Positions 38,789 through 43,078 of a stretch of 64,000 nt of DNA are shown piece after piece (positions within the stretch are counted from its first letter, which is position 1; the number at the start of each line of letters is the position of its first letter). Made by a program: the position numbers and the translations under genes. Under the pieces are notes generated by a model, which made no database searches, was not told where the DNA came from, and saw only the letters and a list, made by a program, of their open reading frames with translations. The stretch is taken from NCBI GenBank assembly GCA_029465975.1, contig CM055755.1:5217138-5281137 (forward strand), read 5' to 3'. This stretch comes from Dallia pectoralis. Lineage: Eukaryota; Chordata; Actinopteri; Esociformes; Umbridae.

Positions 38789-40142
38789 GAGAACGTTTCA
38801 TGACAGAGCCAGGAAATAGTTCTTAAGACTTCTGTACAGAACGGTCACCAAGAGAACACATTCACTCATAAGGAACACTGCAGCTCTACCAAGGCAATTC
38901 AAGCTCTTGTTCCAGGCGGGTTCAGAGGTTGGTTCCCGCTTCCCACCAGCACGCCCCCATCTACTGCATGGATCAATAATATATTGCTCTCTTCAAAACG
39001 ACGGTGAGCTGCCGAGGATCCTCATCAAGGAGGCTTTGAAGCCGAGCCAGTTTCTGGGCCGGGCTTGTGGCACCGCTCACTTCCCTAAGCCCGTTTTGAA
39101 CTGTTGAACCACCAGTCTGTAGCTCGCTGGCGTGACTAACCTCAACGCAAATAGCCTCCTCCACCCTCCGCTGACTGTCAAAGTCCGTCCCGTTTAGCAC
39201 CCACTCCTCGGGCTCCCCCCTGCACCCCCACCAGAGCCCCTGAGCAGACTGTCAGTCTGGCTCCTACAGTAGTGGGATAGGCTGAATCCACCTGGTGGGT
39301 CATGGTCGCTTTATAGTGAGAGTCTATTGGGGGTGGACAGCCCCCCCCCCACTCCCCCCTTCGGTTAGCGTGAACAGAAACATGACATGAGGTAATCAGA
39401 TATTGTAAATGAATTGATCTGGAAGGAAAAACCGAAATTTTAAGGCGAAAAGCTCGGAGGACTTCTGGTTATGTGCATGGCAGGTCCGGCGTATTGACAA
39501 CTGTGATGTGATGCTGGGGCGATGATGGGGTTAATAAAAATTCCTACCCTAGCTTTAAGGATCAACATTTTCTCTGCAGGTCAGGAGAATACTTAACTGG
39601 ATGAGAAATATGTTCAGTATTTAATCCTGACATATTTCAGAGGCTAGTAGTAAACCCCATGAACTGCAGGAAACAAGTGCCTTTTCTCAGCACAGAGTTG
39701 TCAAACTGTGGGTCACATTTATCAGTTGCCATGCACATGTCACCATATACAGACACCGTAACACATGAGAGTCAATGAGAAAGATTTTGCACATTGCAAT
39801 GCAATTATGCATTTATCACACGCACGCTGCATGATAACATTGTTATGTGCTCAATAGTGTACCACCTGCTGTGACTATCCGGCACCCCCCAGGGTATTTT
39901 AATCATTTAAGTTGAACATGCATCAATGCAACTCACCCATTTAAATAAAGCGTCATGTTGGCTCCGTACTTCCAGTGTTTCTGTCCCTTAATACGAATCT
40001 CTTTCAGTTTTAACGTGGGCTTTGAAGTCACTCTTTTTAGGCTTGAACGTGTCCCCGGTGTCCCGACTGAAATGGAAAAGGCAAGACAGGAAATAAATGT
40101 CACCCCAAACATTAAAAAGTGAGCGTATCGCCTTCTGGGCAT
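80..40142 (-). CDS. ltbp4: ltbp4 (latent TGF-beta binding protein 4-like), partial gene, about 30 exons, 3' end off the left edge
   Basis: Secreted extracellular-matrix glycoprotein of the LTBP/fibrillin family. Family members bind latent TGF-beta complexes, and LTBP4 also helps elastic fibre assembly. Thirty minus-strand exons join with intact phase into about 1617 codons for the long form. Order: signal peptide, 4-Cys segment, EGF, Ser/Thr/Pro linker, 4-Cys region, EGF, TB1, EGF, TB2/hybrid, Pro-rich linker, 18 EGF modules. Nearly all introns from the shared part onward are phase 1 and flank single domains; the exception is the phase-0 intron after 16262. The TB motifs ILRNITKQICCCSRVGKAWG, CPAGPGYHYSAS and PLPGLRSQDTCCRGIGLAWG point to LTBP4 over its paralogues. 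The expected C-terminal part (two TB modules and terminal EGFs) is outside the window. Orthology rests on remembered human sequences; family membership is secure, and the exact paralogue is very likely. Confidence 0.9.
320..445 (-). CDS. ltbp4: ltbp4 exon 29: cbEGF 17
   Basis: Encodes DINECANETVCGENAYC, CQNLIGTFQCMCDRGY and ACV. It matches human LTBP4 FCGAHAVCQNLPGSFQC. An NET sequon precedes the second cysteine. Donor is GTACGT. Confidence 0.92.
446..1066. other. Intron between exons 28 and 29
   Basis: No coding potential was seen. A small tandem repeat built on CAGCAGCCATACCAGAAGCA lies at about 638-700. Confidence 0.6.
1067..1198 (-). CDS. ltbp4: ltbp4 exon 28: cbEGF 16
   Basis: Encodes DVDECVDSEGAVCVSQRC, CENTIGSYRCFTSCEPGYRV and ECV. 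The CxxxC hairpin (CFTSC) matches the RCENxxGSYRC...C.PGY modules near the end of the human LTBP4 array. Confidence 0.92.
1222..1257. repeat. (CA)n microsatellite
   Basis: About 12 CA units followed by imperfect copies, within the intron just upstream of the exon 28 acceptor. Confidence 0.9.
1393..1521 (-). CDS. ltbp4: ltbp4 exon 27: cbEGF 15
   Basis: Encodes DVDECARRGQEMCQDGRC, CVNTEGSYQCQCQVGF and ACL. This is a complete 43-residue calcium-binding EGF, phase 1-1, with donor GTAACT. Confidence 0.92.
1698..1852. repeat. GT-rich imperfect minisatellite
   Basis: Runs of TG broken by GAGG, CTG and TTTG in a roughly regular pattern, starting about 20 nt after the donor of exon 26 on the minus strand. 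Confidence 0.85.
1871..1996 (-). CDS. ltbp4: ltbp4 exon 26: cbEGF 14
   Basis: Encodes DINECMEGDFCFPNGEC, CVNTVGSYQCVCSQGY and SCL. The motif EGDFCFPxGEC is as I remember human LTBP4, fixing the register of the array. Donor GTGAGG is followed by GT-rich repeats. Confidence 0.93.
2041..2178. repeat. Tandem copies of an exon end plus donor (TGACCTCTACATCATC type)
   Basis: On the minus strand the unit reads GATGATGTAGAGGTCAGTA. The first copy is the genuine end of exon 25 (GTAGAG/GTCAGTA). Five or six further copies follow with variable GAT runs. Reading on from the true donor in the coding frame meets TGA after a few codons. Confidence 0.85.
2179..2304 (-). CDS. ltbp4: ltbp4 exon 25: cbEGF 13
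   Basis: Encodes DIDECQIPGTCGRDRMC, CVNTDGSYHCDCKLGYR and QCR. Asp and Tyr sit at the consensus positions for Asp/Asn beta-hydroxylation. The exon end and donor (GTAGAG/GTCAGTA) recur several times in the intron down to 2041. Confidence 0.9.
2438..2492. repeat. Two-copy 27-bp tandem duplication
   Basis: AGCTCAGGTGGAAATGTGAC occurs twice in direct succession, next to the start of the large 22-bp array. Confidence 0.8.
2498..4631. repeat. 2.1-kb array of about 97 copies of a 22-bp repeat
   Basis: The core ACAGGTCATACAG is followed by C/T, CT, A/T and ATAAT. Copies differ mainly at three positions and form sub-variants (CCTTATAAT, CCTAATAAT, TCTAATAAT, TCTTCTAAT). The right end of the array is the 5' splice site of exon 24: the donor GTAAGGCTGTATGACC is a variant copy. 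Each unit contains AGGTCA, the nuclear-receptor half-site sequence, at a constant 22-bp spacing. Confidence 0.95.
4632..4751 (-). CDS. ltbp4: ltbp4 exon 24: cbEGF 12 (type A)
   Basis: Encodes DIDECRQTPVPCSNGRC, CENTPGSYQCVCRSGFKL and VCI. The donor GTAAGG is also the first bases of the 2.1-kb array of 22-bp repeats in the following intron. Confidence 0.92.
4884..5003 (-). CDS. ltbp4: ltbp4 exon 23: cbEGF 11 (type B)
   Basis: Encodes DVNECEDPQLCPGQQC, CVNSEGSFRCVSCLAGFEGG and GCH. B-type module with a Gly-rich last loop. Donor is GTAAAA. Confidence 0.92.
5137..5256 (-). CDS. ltbp4: ltbp4 exon 22: cbEGF 10 (type A)
   Basis: Encodes DVDECLRRPSVCLNGHC, CENTPGGYKCTCTSGFRL and KGDIC. The KGD at the place of RGD in EGF 8 supports common descent of the two A modules. 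Confidence 0.92.
5568..5807 (-). CDS. ltbp4: ltbp4 exon 21: fused exon with cbEGF 8 (type A, RGD) and cbEGF 9 (type B)
   Basis: This single 240-nt exon encodes two complete modules with no intron between them: DVDECAQIPGPCIHGHC with CVCLTGYRLRGDVCA, then DVDECADPSQCPGQEC with CVSCRRGFGLVNRQC. The junction lies exactly where other modules have a phase-1 intron, which suggests precise intron loss. An RGD tripeptide (codons at 5706-5698) lies just before the sixth cysteine of the A module. Confidence 0.92.
5843..6809. repeat. About 1-kb GGATGATTAATGGATGAGG minisatellite
   Basis: Units of 8-20 bp built from GGATGA, GGATGATTAAT, GGATGATTCAT and GGATGAGG fill nearly the whole intron between exons 20 and 21. 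Confidence 0.95.
6871..6990 (-). CDS. ltbp4: ltbp4 exon 20: cbEGF 7 (type B)
   Basis: Encodes DVDECEDPSRCPGQAC, CTNTQGSYKCASCPSGFSVV and KC. B-type module, with Thr replacing Val after the third cysteine. The next intron is mostly one large tandem array. Confidence 0.92.
7090..7209 (-). CDS. ltbp4: ltbp4 exon 19: cbEGF 6 (type A)
   Basis: Encodes DIDECRQNPGPCANGRC, CENTPGSYRCVCPAGYK and SCA. Acceptor is ACGCAG; the donor GTTAGA departs from the consensus at +3. Confidence 0.92.
7334..7453 (-). CDS. ltbp4: ltbp4 exon 18: cbEGF 5 (type B)
   Basis: Encodes DINECGDPLRCPSQVC, CVNSPGSYRCTSCQPGFGLL and QC. B-type module: CPxQxC before the third cysteine and CxxC instead of CxC in the core hairpin. 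Human LTBP4 has a single such module (CPGQEC). Confidence 0.92.
7538..7641. repeat. 13-bp tandem repeat (CCATATCCTGTAG), about 8 copies
   Basis: CCACATACTGTAG and CCATATCCTGTAG variants are arrayed in the intron just after the exon 17 donor on the minus strand. Confidence 0.92.
7683..7802 (-). CDS. ltbp4: ltbp4 exon 17: cbEGF 4 (type A)
   Basis: Encodes DVDECRQFPSPCYNSLC, CENSPGSFRCVCRTGYKL and TC. It is the first of the alternating A-type modules (C..GxCENxPGS..CVC..GYKL). The intron after it carries a 13-bp tandem repeat (7538-7641). Confidence 0.92.
7973..8092 (-). CDS. ltbp4: ltbp4 exon 16: cbEGF 3
   Basis: Encodes DVDECLRTPCSDGVC, CENTAGSYRCVCSAGY and TQC. This is a complete calcium-binding EGF in one 120-nt phase 1-1 exon, with donor GTGAGA. 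Confidence 0.92.
8219..8460. repeat. About 64-bp tandem duplication including the exon 15 end and donor, 4 copies
   Basis: Each unit starts ACTTGAGACTGGGCAGTACC and contains the exon 15 coding end and its AAAG/GTAC donor. The copy at 8409-8460 is the functional one. Reading through to the next copy's donor would meet an in-frame TAA. Confidence 0.9.
8429..8554 (-). CDS. ltbp4: ltbp4 exon 15: cbEGF 2
   Basis: Encodes DVDECRTPVPPCGSGRC and YRCTCPSGYQPGP, a calcium-binding EGF of 42 residues. The last bases of the exon with the donor AAAG/GTAC are repeated about three more times in the following intron at a period near 64 bp. Confidence 0.9.
8798..8926 (-). CDS. ltbp4: ltbp4 exon 14: EGF 1 of the central array (lacks DxDEC)
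   Basis: This 129-nt exon encodes VCDARPQVCGQGRC, HTCVCNQGYRL and TQC: six cysteines in EGF spacing. It lacks the N-terminal D-x-D/N-E calcium ligands. Human LTBP4 has MCQRNPQVCGPGRC at the same place. Confidence 0.9.
8927..9938. other. Intron between exons 13 and 14
   Basis: No coding or repeat structure of note, apart from a short G-run near 9006-9020. Confidence 0.5.
9939..9998 (-). CDS. ltbp4: ltbp4 exon 13 (probable): small Pro-rich hinge exon
   Basis: This 60-nt stretch lies between ATCTCCAG and GTAGGT and encodes LRPALPFPLPVTARTPISRP in the one phase that fits both neighbours. Composition matches the Pro-rich hinge of LTBP4. The polypyrimidine tract is weak. Skipping it would also keep frame, so it may be absent or alternatively spliced. 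Confidence 0.5.
10334..10570 (-). CDS. ltbp4: ltbp4 exon 12: end of TB2 and Pro-rich linker
   Basis: This 237-nt exon starts AFKESCPAGPGYHYSAS, which closes the second 8-Cys module exactly as in LTBP4 (CPAGPGYHYSAS). A disordered Pro/Gln/Ser-rich hinge without cysteines follows (LSPDQRPGSAPQ...). The donor is GTGAGT, phase 1. Confidence 0.92.
10785..10832. repeat. (GT)n microsatellite
   Basis: About 20 uninterrupted TG units in the intron between exons 11 and 12. A shorter GT run lies at 11023-11039. Confidence 0.92.
11388..11564 (-). CDS. ltbp4: ltbp4 exon 11: second TB/hybrid (8-Cys) module
   Basis: This 177-nt exon encodes SHEVISEDKEQCYRIL, then ILRNITKQICCCSRVGKAWG and CERCPYFGS. The CCC triplet and GKAWG identify the second 8-Cys module, and the run ILRNITKQICCCSRVGKAWG is identical to my memory of human LTBP4. 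An NIT sequon is present. This is the strongest single evidence for the LTBP4 assignment. Confidence 0.95.
11648..11993. repeat. CA-rich minisatellite (ACAGACACACAGCCTTACAG types)
   Basis: Imperfect units mixing ACAGACACACAG with AGCCTTAC, AGCCCC and AGCATAC stretch over 350 bp just upstream of the exon 11 acceptor on the minus strand. Confidence 0.92.
12735..13545. repeat. 33-bp minisatellite, about 25 copies
   Basis: The unit contains CAGCAGGTTTCTGTATAATG and a variable GTTTGCCACTGCC/CTC part. Divergence between copies is only a few per cent, so the array is young. It is open in long frames on the minus strand, but that is a property of the 33-bp (multiple of 3) period. Confidence 0.95.
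13663..13785 (-). CDS. ltbp4: ltbp4 exon 10: calcium-binding EGF between the TB modules
   Basis: This 123-nt exon encodes DVNECLQPGFCEHGKC and TLGSYSCACRQGYILDSS, a complete cbEGF with the D-x-N-E calcium ligands. It matches the human LTBP4 module DVDEC...GFLLDSS. Acceptor CCTAG and donor GTAAGT are good; phase 1 at both ends. Confidence 0.92.
13987..14041. repeat. (AT)n tract
   Basis: Alternating AT runs separated by AAA, within the intron between exons 9 and 10. Confidence 0.85.
14062..14190. repeat. Imperfect about 43-bp tandem repeat, 3 copies
   Basis: Copies share CACGGCGACA..GGCTGTGGGTAAGTCAC with substitutions. Not coding. Confidence 0.65.
14680..14742 (-). CDS. ltbp4: ltbp4 exon 9: mini-exon linking TB1 to the next EGF
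   Basis: This 63-nt exon runs from acceptor CTTTCAG to donor GTGAGT and encodes GVNGSCPAGYNRFNGTQC. It corresponds to the CP.G..R.N...C segment that closes TB1 in other LTBPs. Two N-glycosylation sequons (NGS, NGT) are present. Confidence 0.85.
14743..16063. other. Intron between exons 8 and 9
   Basis: AT-rich unique sequence with no recognisable gene, repeat array or transposon. Confidence 0.5.
16064..16166 (-). CDS. ltbp4: ltbp4 exon 8: core of the first TB (8-Cys) module
   Basis: This 103-nt exon encodes CSSPLPGLRSQDTCCRG then IGLAWGINQCVMC. The CC pair and WG-x-x-x-C-x-x-C are hallmarks of TB modules, and CCRGxGLAWG is LTBP4-like. It follows the phase-0 intron and ends with one base, restoring phase 1. 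Confidence 0.9.
16262..16551 (-). CDS. ltbp4: ltbp4 exon 7: conserved HPPEAS linker and start of TB1
   Basis: This 290-nt exon between CCCAG and GTGAGG encodes SMVKVRVQHPPEASVKIHQV, the conserved linker motif found before TB1 in all LTBPs. It continues through a variable stretch to EFKYCFREVRNGQ, which opens the first 8-Cys (TB) module. It ends in phase 0, unlike the phase-1 introns around it. Human LTBP4 has the near-identical YCFREL at this place. Confidence 0.9.
16603..17030. repeat. GGTTAGCGGTTAGCCAG minisatellite
   Basis: Units of 17-20 bp alternate GGTTAGCGGTTAGCCAGTG with GGAAAGCGGTTAGTCATCG in higher-order blocks of about 75 bp. The array ends about 50 nt upstream of the exon 7 acceptor on the minus strand. 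Confidence 0.93.
17031..19146. other. Intron between exons 6 and 7, unique part
   Basis: No exon or mobile element recognised. A CT/C-rich stretch lies at 18245-18275. Confidence 0.5.
19147..19389 (-). CDS. ltbp4: ltbp4 exon 6: EGF-like module and Gln-rich linker
   Basis: This 243-nt exon runs from acceptor TTGCAG to donor GTGAGT. It completes Phe of GFRIF, then encodes an EGF-like module, LCPMLCQNGGVC, CLCPATFTGKFCHIP, close to the human LTBP4 segment CPLICHNGGVC...GKFC. A linker with a run of five Gln and further Gln-rich sequence follows. Shared by both forms. Confidence 0.9.
19898..20430. repeat. 530-bp polypurine (GA-rich) minisatellite
   Basis: The plus strand is almost pure purine. 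Units of about 40 bp such as GGGGGAGAGAGAGAAGGGGA with AGAGGAGAGGGG repeat to 20267. GAGATGAGAGATGAGAG repeats follow to 20430. Such tracts can form triplex DNA. The Pro/Ser/Leu frame on the opposite strand is a repeat artefact. Confidence 0.93.
21976..22041 (+). repeat. tRNA-like sequence, probable SINE head or tRNA relic
   Basis: A-box TAGCTCAGTGG and B-box GGTTCAAATCC are both intact. The ends CAGTTGG and CCAACTG are complementary. At 66 nt it is too short for a complete tRNA, and the T-stem and acceptor would overlap, so it is unlikely to be a functional tRNA. The AT-rich tail after 22041 fits a SINE-like origin. Confidence 0.5.
22128..22262. repeat. Two-copy duplication of about 70-78 bp
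   Basis: CAGTGGGTCTTGGTTGTGAT with the following CTGTCCGGTTCTGCTACCTCA occurs twice in direct orientation. Confidence 0.8.
22560..23090. repeat. 41-bp minisatellite, about 13 copies
   Basis: The unit contains GTGTATTTAATCAAGGTATT and CTAAAAGGATCGTTGGTAAA. Copies are nearly identical. Lies in the intron between the short-form first exon and exon 6. Confidence 0.95.
23091..24810. other. Intron between exon 5 and exon 6, unique part
   Basis: Unique sequence apart from a CA/CG-rich microsatellite at 24376-24426. No exon seen. Confidence 0.5.
24811..25084 (-). CDS. ltbp4: ltbp4 short form first coding exon; internal acceptor (25011) shared with long form
   Basis: The ATG at 25084-25082 sits in strong context (GTCACCATGC) and opens a signal peptide (MLRLCSGLRFSPLLFLLLVF). 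The 4-Cys segment with ERIKVLFTPTICKVRC and CTNFCEQGN follows, then GPGFRI before a GTGAGT donor. This matches the first exon of LTBP1 and LTBP4 short forms (RxRFTP..C..RC, PGFR). Inside the exon, TTCTTCCCTCCTCAAG at 25027-25012 is a good 3' splice site. Splicing long exon 4 to 25011 keeps frame and gives ...SHA-P-SNQTVG, as in LTBP1 long form (SNHTG). So two promoters probably feed one downstream gene body. Confidence 0.88.
25012..25030 (-). promoter_or_regulatory. Internal 3' splice site joining long-form exons to the short-form first exon
   Basis: Pyrimidine-rich TTCTTCCCTCCTCAAG lies inside the short-form signal-peptide coding region. Use of this site removes the short-form signal peptide and keeps the long-form frame (phase 1 from exon 28864-29066). 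LTBP1 long form uses the same arrangement. Confidence 0.75.
25085..25420 (-). promoter_or_regulatory. Probable short-form promoter and 5' UTR (GC-rich)
   Basis: The 300 nt upstream of the short-form ATG are GC- and CpG-rich, unlike the flanking AT-rich introns, and include a C-run near 25231-25240. No TATA box is evident. This fits an internal CpG-type promoter for the short isoform. The transcription start cannot be placed from sequence alone. Confidence 0.45.
25905..26255. repeat. CACCTCACCACAC minisatellite
   Basis: Pentamer-based units CACCT, CACCA and CACAC combine to 10-15-bp repeats over 350 bp, upstream of the short-form promoter. Confidence 0.93.
26256..28863. other. Long-form intron before the short-form exon
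   Basis: AT-rich unique DNA, no gene recognised. The open frames there have no family features. Confidence 0.5.
28864..29066 (-). CDS. ltbp4: ltbp4 long form exon 4: charged linker
   Basis: This 203-nt exon runs from acceptor CCGTCCAG to donor GTGAGT, phase 1 at its 3' end. It encodes a cysteine-free linker beginning LKEIQSLLLKKAFARGG and ending GQYTVHLRSHA. Its position matches the poorly conserved linker before the SNHT-type junction in LTBP1 long form. The downstream junction gives Pro then SNQT. Its acceptor region has been tandemly duplicated upstream (29070-29215). Assignment rests on phase, splice signals and lack of stops, since the sequence itself is not family-diagnostic. Confidence 0.72.
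29070..29215. repeat. About 50-bp tandem duplication spanning the exon 4 acceptor region, 3 copies
   Basis: GGGAAACAACAGACAATCAA followed by CTGACTGGGTCGCCTTTAGACAAG recurs. On the minus strand each copy brings a TTGTTTCCC pyrimidine tract like that of the true acceptor. Confidence 0.75.
29216..32961. other. Long-form intron between exons 3 and 4
   Basis: A CT-rich microsatellite lies at 30326-30400. The rest is unique, AT-rich DNA without recognised genes. Confidence 0.5.
32962..33601 (-). CDS. ltbp4: ltbp4 long form exon 3: EGF-like module plus Ser/Thr/Pro repeat linker
   Basis: This 640-nt exon starts at a TTCCAG acceptor. It first completes a non-calcium-binding EGF module: RCLPRCHNRAVC, then CECRTGYSGARCE, six cysteines in EGF spacing. 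About 180 residues of linker follow, dominated by 13-residue tandem repeats of the type SPSSTSQPTTPTL, eight or so copies, encoded by a 39-bp DNA repeat. Such Ser/Thr/Pro tracts are usually extended and O-glycosylated. The exon ends AC before GTGAGT, so Thr is completed by the next exon. Human LTBP4 long form lacks a complete EGF here as I recall, while LTBP1 and LTBP2 have one. Confidence 0.82.
33085..33420. repeat. Coding 39-bp minisatellite in long-form exon 3
   Basis: About eight copies of a 39-bp unit encode the 13-residue Ser/Thr/Pro repeats on the minus strand. The period is a multiple of three, so copy-number changes keep frame. Confidence 0.9.
33612..33832. repeat. GA-rich simple repeat (AGAGAGACAGACAGAG)
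   Basis: A plus-strand purine-rich run. On the minus strand it forms a very long CT-rich polypyrimidine tract ending about 10 nt upstream of the exon 3 acceptor. Confidence 0.92.
33833..34930. other. Long-form intron 2, unique part
   Basis: No coding evidence or known repeat recognised, apart from a short GT run at 34536-34550. Confidence 0.5.
34936..35450. repeat. 12-bp minisatellite (ATAACCACTGTC)
   Basis: About 42 units with C/T and G/C variants (ACAACCACTGTC, ATAACCACTGTG, ATAACCACTGCC). Because 12 is a multiple of 3 all frames are open for long distances, giving false ORFs on both strands. Confidence 0.95.
35930..36222. repeat. 31-bp minisatellite abutting the exon 2 donor, about 9 copies
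   Basis: The unit contains GGAGATAAGGAATGTCAGGA and GAAAGGTCAG. The last, divergent copy (GGATATAAGGAACTCAC) contains the 5' splice site of long-form exon 2. Confidence 0.93.
36228..36298 (-). CDS. ltbp4: ltbp4 long form exon 2: 4-Cys segment
   Basis: This 71-nt exon lies between a TTCAG acceptor and a GTGAGT donor. It encodes PNLCGNGCCHGWTISP then KTLKCTK. The pattern CGxxCCxGW...C matches the long-form-specific 4-Cys segment of LTBP1 and LTBP2 (CGGxCCxGW...CxKP). Phase fits both neighbours: Gly is completed upstream and Pro downstream. No open reading frame in this area is long enough to reveal the exon by itself. Confidence 0.82.
37605..37978. repeat. 26-28-bp minisatellite, about 14 copies
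   Basis: The unit is GGGGGCTATACCCAAAATAC followed by AGAGA, with CCATACC and ATACATAA variants. Confidence 0.93.
38705..38788. repeat. (CA)n microsatellite
   Basis: An 84-bp CA run with two CAGACA interruptions. Confidence 0.95.
39937..40142 (-). CDS. ltbp4: ltbp4 long form exon 1: start codon and signal peptide
   Basis: The ATG at 40142-40140 (context GAAGATGC) opens 68 codons plus 2 nt and ends at a GTGAGT donor. The N-terminus has a basic cluster (PRRRYAH) followed by a hydrophobic stretch (FLMFGVTFISCLAFSISVG), a typical secretory signal. A basic Lys/Arg-rich tail and an N-glycosylation site (NMT) follow. The last two bases join exon 36228-36298 to make Gly, giving YLNG-PNLCGNGCCHGW. 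The human LTBP long-form first exon is also a signal peptide plus basic linker. Confidence 0.8.
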
Positions 40143-42861
40143 CTTCAGAGTGTTATTGAGCGCGTTACAGAAACCTATACAACCCAGAAATAAAAATAAT
40201 AAAAATATAATTGATAAACTGAACGGTATAAAATATGTAATGCAACTGGCAGCCCGACCAAATAAAAAATACTAGACTAATACAATAAAAAATATATTGC
40301 AAATGCAAAACAATTATATTAAATGGGTCTACTTTTTTATTTAAAAAAAATAAAAATAAACTACTAGTCGGAGACTAAGCTATTAGTTATTGCATTATTT
40401 ATAGCAGACAGACCTTCGGAAAATGGCAAAGTTGGTTTAAAGTTCGACTTATAAACGTTCAGCCAATGGGAAAGAAGTTATAGAATGCGAGGATGGCACA
40501 GCCAATCAGATGTGTGGAGGACCAGTAAACCAGATATGTGGAGGACCAGCCAATCAGATAGGACCAGGGCATATTAATGGAGCCGTAGGGTTGACCACAG
40601 CCTAGTCCAATACATTGCCTGTTTTTTAAAACGAGTTAATGGCATCCGTAATTAATTTAATTAAACTTGAATAAGCTCACCCGGATATACCTGCAGTTAT
40701 GCAAATTAGATGTGATGTCTTGTAATCATTTAATTTAAATACTAACATCATGCAGGCTTTCATGTTGAATCAGTGACTATAAGACTGAAACAGAATTCCA
40801 GCATTTTTTGTCATTTTTATTTTACTGTTTATTGTACTTAGACTGATATTACACTGGACAAACAACAACAAAACAACGTTTTTTGTGATTCCATTAATGC
40901 ATCTCATTAATGTATTTGTCTGTATCCCACACATTAAATGGCTTCTATGTATGAATTGTGCTATATAAATAAACTTTCTTGCTACCTGTTGAGGTATATC
41001 GGCCTACGCTGCTTCATAACAAGAGGCACTGCTGTTGCATTTATTTACCTGAGATATACGTTATTAGAAACAAATATCCAAGCATTATTGTTAATTAATG
41101 TTGATTTGTTGTCACTAAAATCTAATGGTTGAACAATTCAACTATCTGCAGAGAGATGGTGCTTATTCACTTAGCCAGTAGATGGCAGCAATGGCCGAGA
41201 TATTATGTGGGGTTTCTCTTGTTTTATTTTATTTTACTTGCACTAGTTGTTGCATAGAGTTTTATACAGATTCAGTGTATTGCAAATGTGTCCAACACAA
41301 CACACTGCCTGTGGTAAATCAGCTATGATACTGGTTTTCCTAGACTGGGCTCATTGTTTTCTACCGTTGTTGAGGTAGTTAATACACATCAGACGTTCTT
41401 CTTACTCTCCAAATCTCTCTTCGCCTACAACGAAATCCAGTCTTATGCTTTACTTTTCCATGTTCTGCTCCAGATTTCTTTGTACCACCAGGTGTAACGA
41501 GGAAAGATGAATGCACAGCATCCCATTATGTCAGTAATGTTTTGACCGGAGCCATGAGATTGAGAGGAACGTTTTGAAGAACATCGAGGAGAACCCGGGG
41601 GTTTGGAAGAAGGCTCATTGGTTGTAACCAACTCGCCTCTTCAGAAACAATGGTGCTTCCTTATAAGGGCCATCCATCATTATAGTTAGCCAAGCGCGTG
41701 ACAGAGTTTCTATTGGTTGACAGCTATGATGATGGAAAGCCTGCGAGACTTCATTAGAGGAATTCTATGGGTTATTGGGGTGGCTCTATAATTGAGATCC
41801 TTTTTGTTCGGTTGTTTTCATAGTGGGACCACAAACGTGACGGTTGTAATTGCTTGAATGAAAGTAATAGTGTGGAAGGATTTGTTGCAATGCCGTCCAT
41901 AAAGACTGTGTGAAATACAGAGAGAAGGTTGACTGTGCAAATTAATGTGAACAAGATTTGATAAAGTAACACAACAACGATTAGTGAGTGGCCTGACGCT
42001 TTTACCGCCAGAACCCACGTTCCCCGGTCCCATTAGAAACAAGCTGATAAATGGAACGTCTGGCAATTGGATACCCAAGCGTTTGTGTCGAACATATATC
42101 TCTGTCGCTGAACAATCCACAAGTGGAACTTTATTGTCATTGATGAGATGGTACCCAAACATATGTGGCATTAGCACGAACAACACAACGGCAGATCCAG
42201 ATTTCTAAATGTGCCTGGACTACATTAAGTCGAGCACGTTCCTACGATTGCTATTTCATTTCTATTCCTGAAAAAGGCCTACAGGAACGATAATGGTGTC
42301 TTGAACCAAGCGGATCACAACAACTCCAGATTTAGCCGTCGGTCTGAGCCACGCCGATGACAAACAGCATGAGTGAGCCGGACAGCGAAAGCAAACGTCC
42401 GTATCCTGTAGCCGGGAGCGTCTCGAGTCTCTACGGGGTACAGGCAGACACTTCTTTATTGGTAGGCGCAGTGGCGTCTTTATCCCTCCGGTCTCGGCCT
42501 TCTGTTCCGTGCGAGTGCCTTATTTCGTCTAGCCTCGCTCTCCATCCCCTTCCGTCGAAACAAGGCTTTTTATATCTCGGGCTGCTCCGGGAGAGTTTGA
42601 ACAGGGGCAACAGGCTGGGGTGTGGGTAATGGCGCGGACGATAATTGCGCACGACTAAATTTGTGTGTCTTTGTGTACAAGGAATAAGCATGCAGGTTCG
42701 TGTGCAGGTATTGTTGTGTGTGTGTGTGGGTGTGTGTTTTGTGTTGGGATGGAGATGAAGCCTCAAGCCACATATTACCCAAGGATGTTTTTTTCTGCTT
42801 TATGGCTTTTTTAATAAACATTGCCTACTTAGAACATTATGTTTAGAGCGCTGGAAAACAC

Positions 42862-43078
42862 AGTGTCATGGGAATTGTTTGCTACTGCCAACTGTGGAAT
42901 TCTGTGGAATCAAGAATTCCAAAGACATGGGGGAAAGACTGCCAGGACACCCGAAAGCCAGGACATTCCAAACTCAGGGCAATATCCCTGTCAATGCTCT
43001 GGTGCACTGGGTTTCCATCTTTATACCAGAGCTAATTGTCACCTACATAAGCATCTGGTCTACAATCCAGGTGTCACG
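42862..43078 (+). repeat. Diverged dispersed repeat, copy 1
   Basis: Shares AATTCTGTGGAATC..AGAATTCCA, GGCAATATCCCTGTCAATGC and a CATCTGGTCT end with 44275-44490 in the same orientation. It looks like an old unnamed fish interspersed repeat. Confidence 0.6.

Larger units (their letters stand above)
36299..39936. other. Long-form intron 1
   Basis: Contains a 26-28-bp minisatellite (37605-37978) and a CA tract (38705-38788). Otherwise unique and without recognised exons. Confidence 0.5.

Noticed and set aside
80..40142. Assignment as ltbp2 or ltbp1
   Set aside because: The long-form N-terminus and EGF resemble LTBP1/LTBP2. However, the TB1 and TB2 core residues (CCRGxGLAWG, ILRNITKQICCCSRVGKAWG, CPAGPGYHYSAS) and EGDFCFPxGEC fit LTBP4 much better.
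42357..42629. 90-residue plus-strand ORF
   Set aside because: No recognisable motif, no splice context and no supporting neighbours. Length is within chance expectation for GC-rich intergenic DNA.
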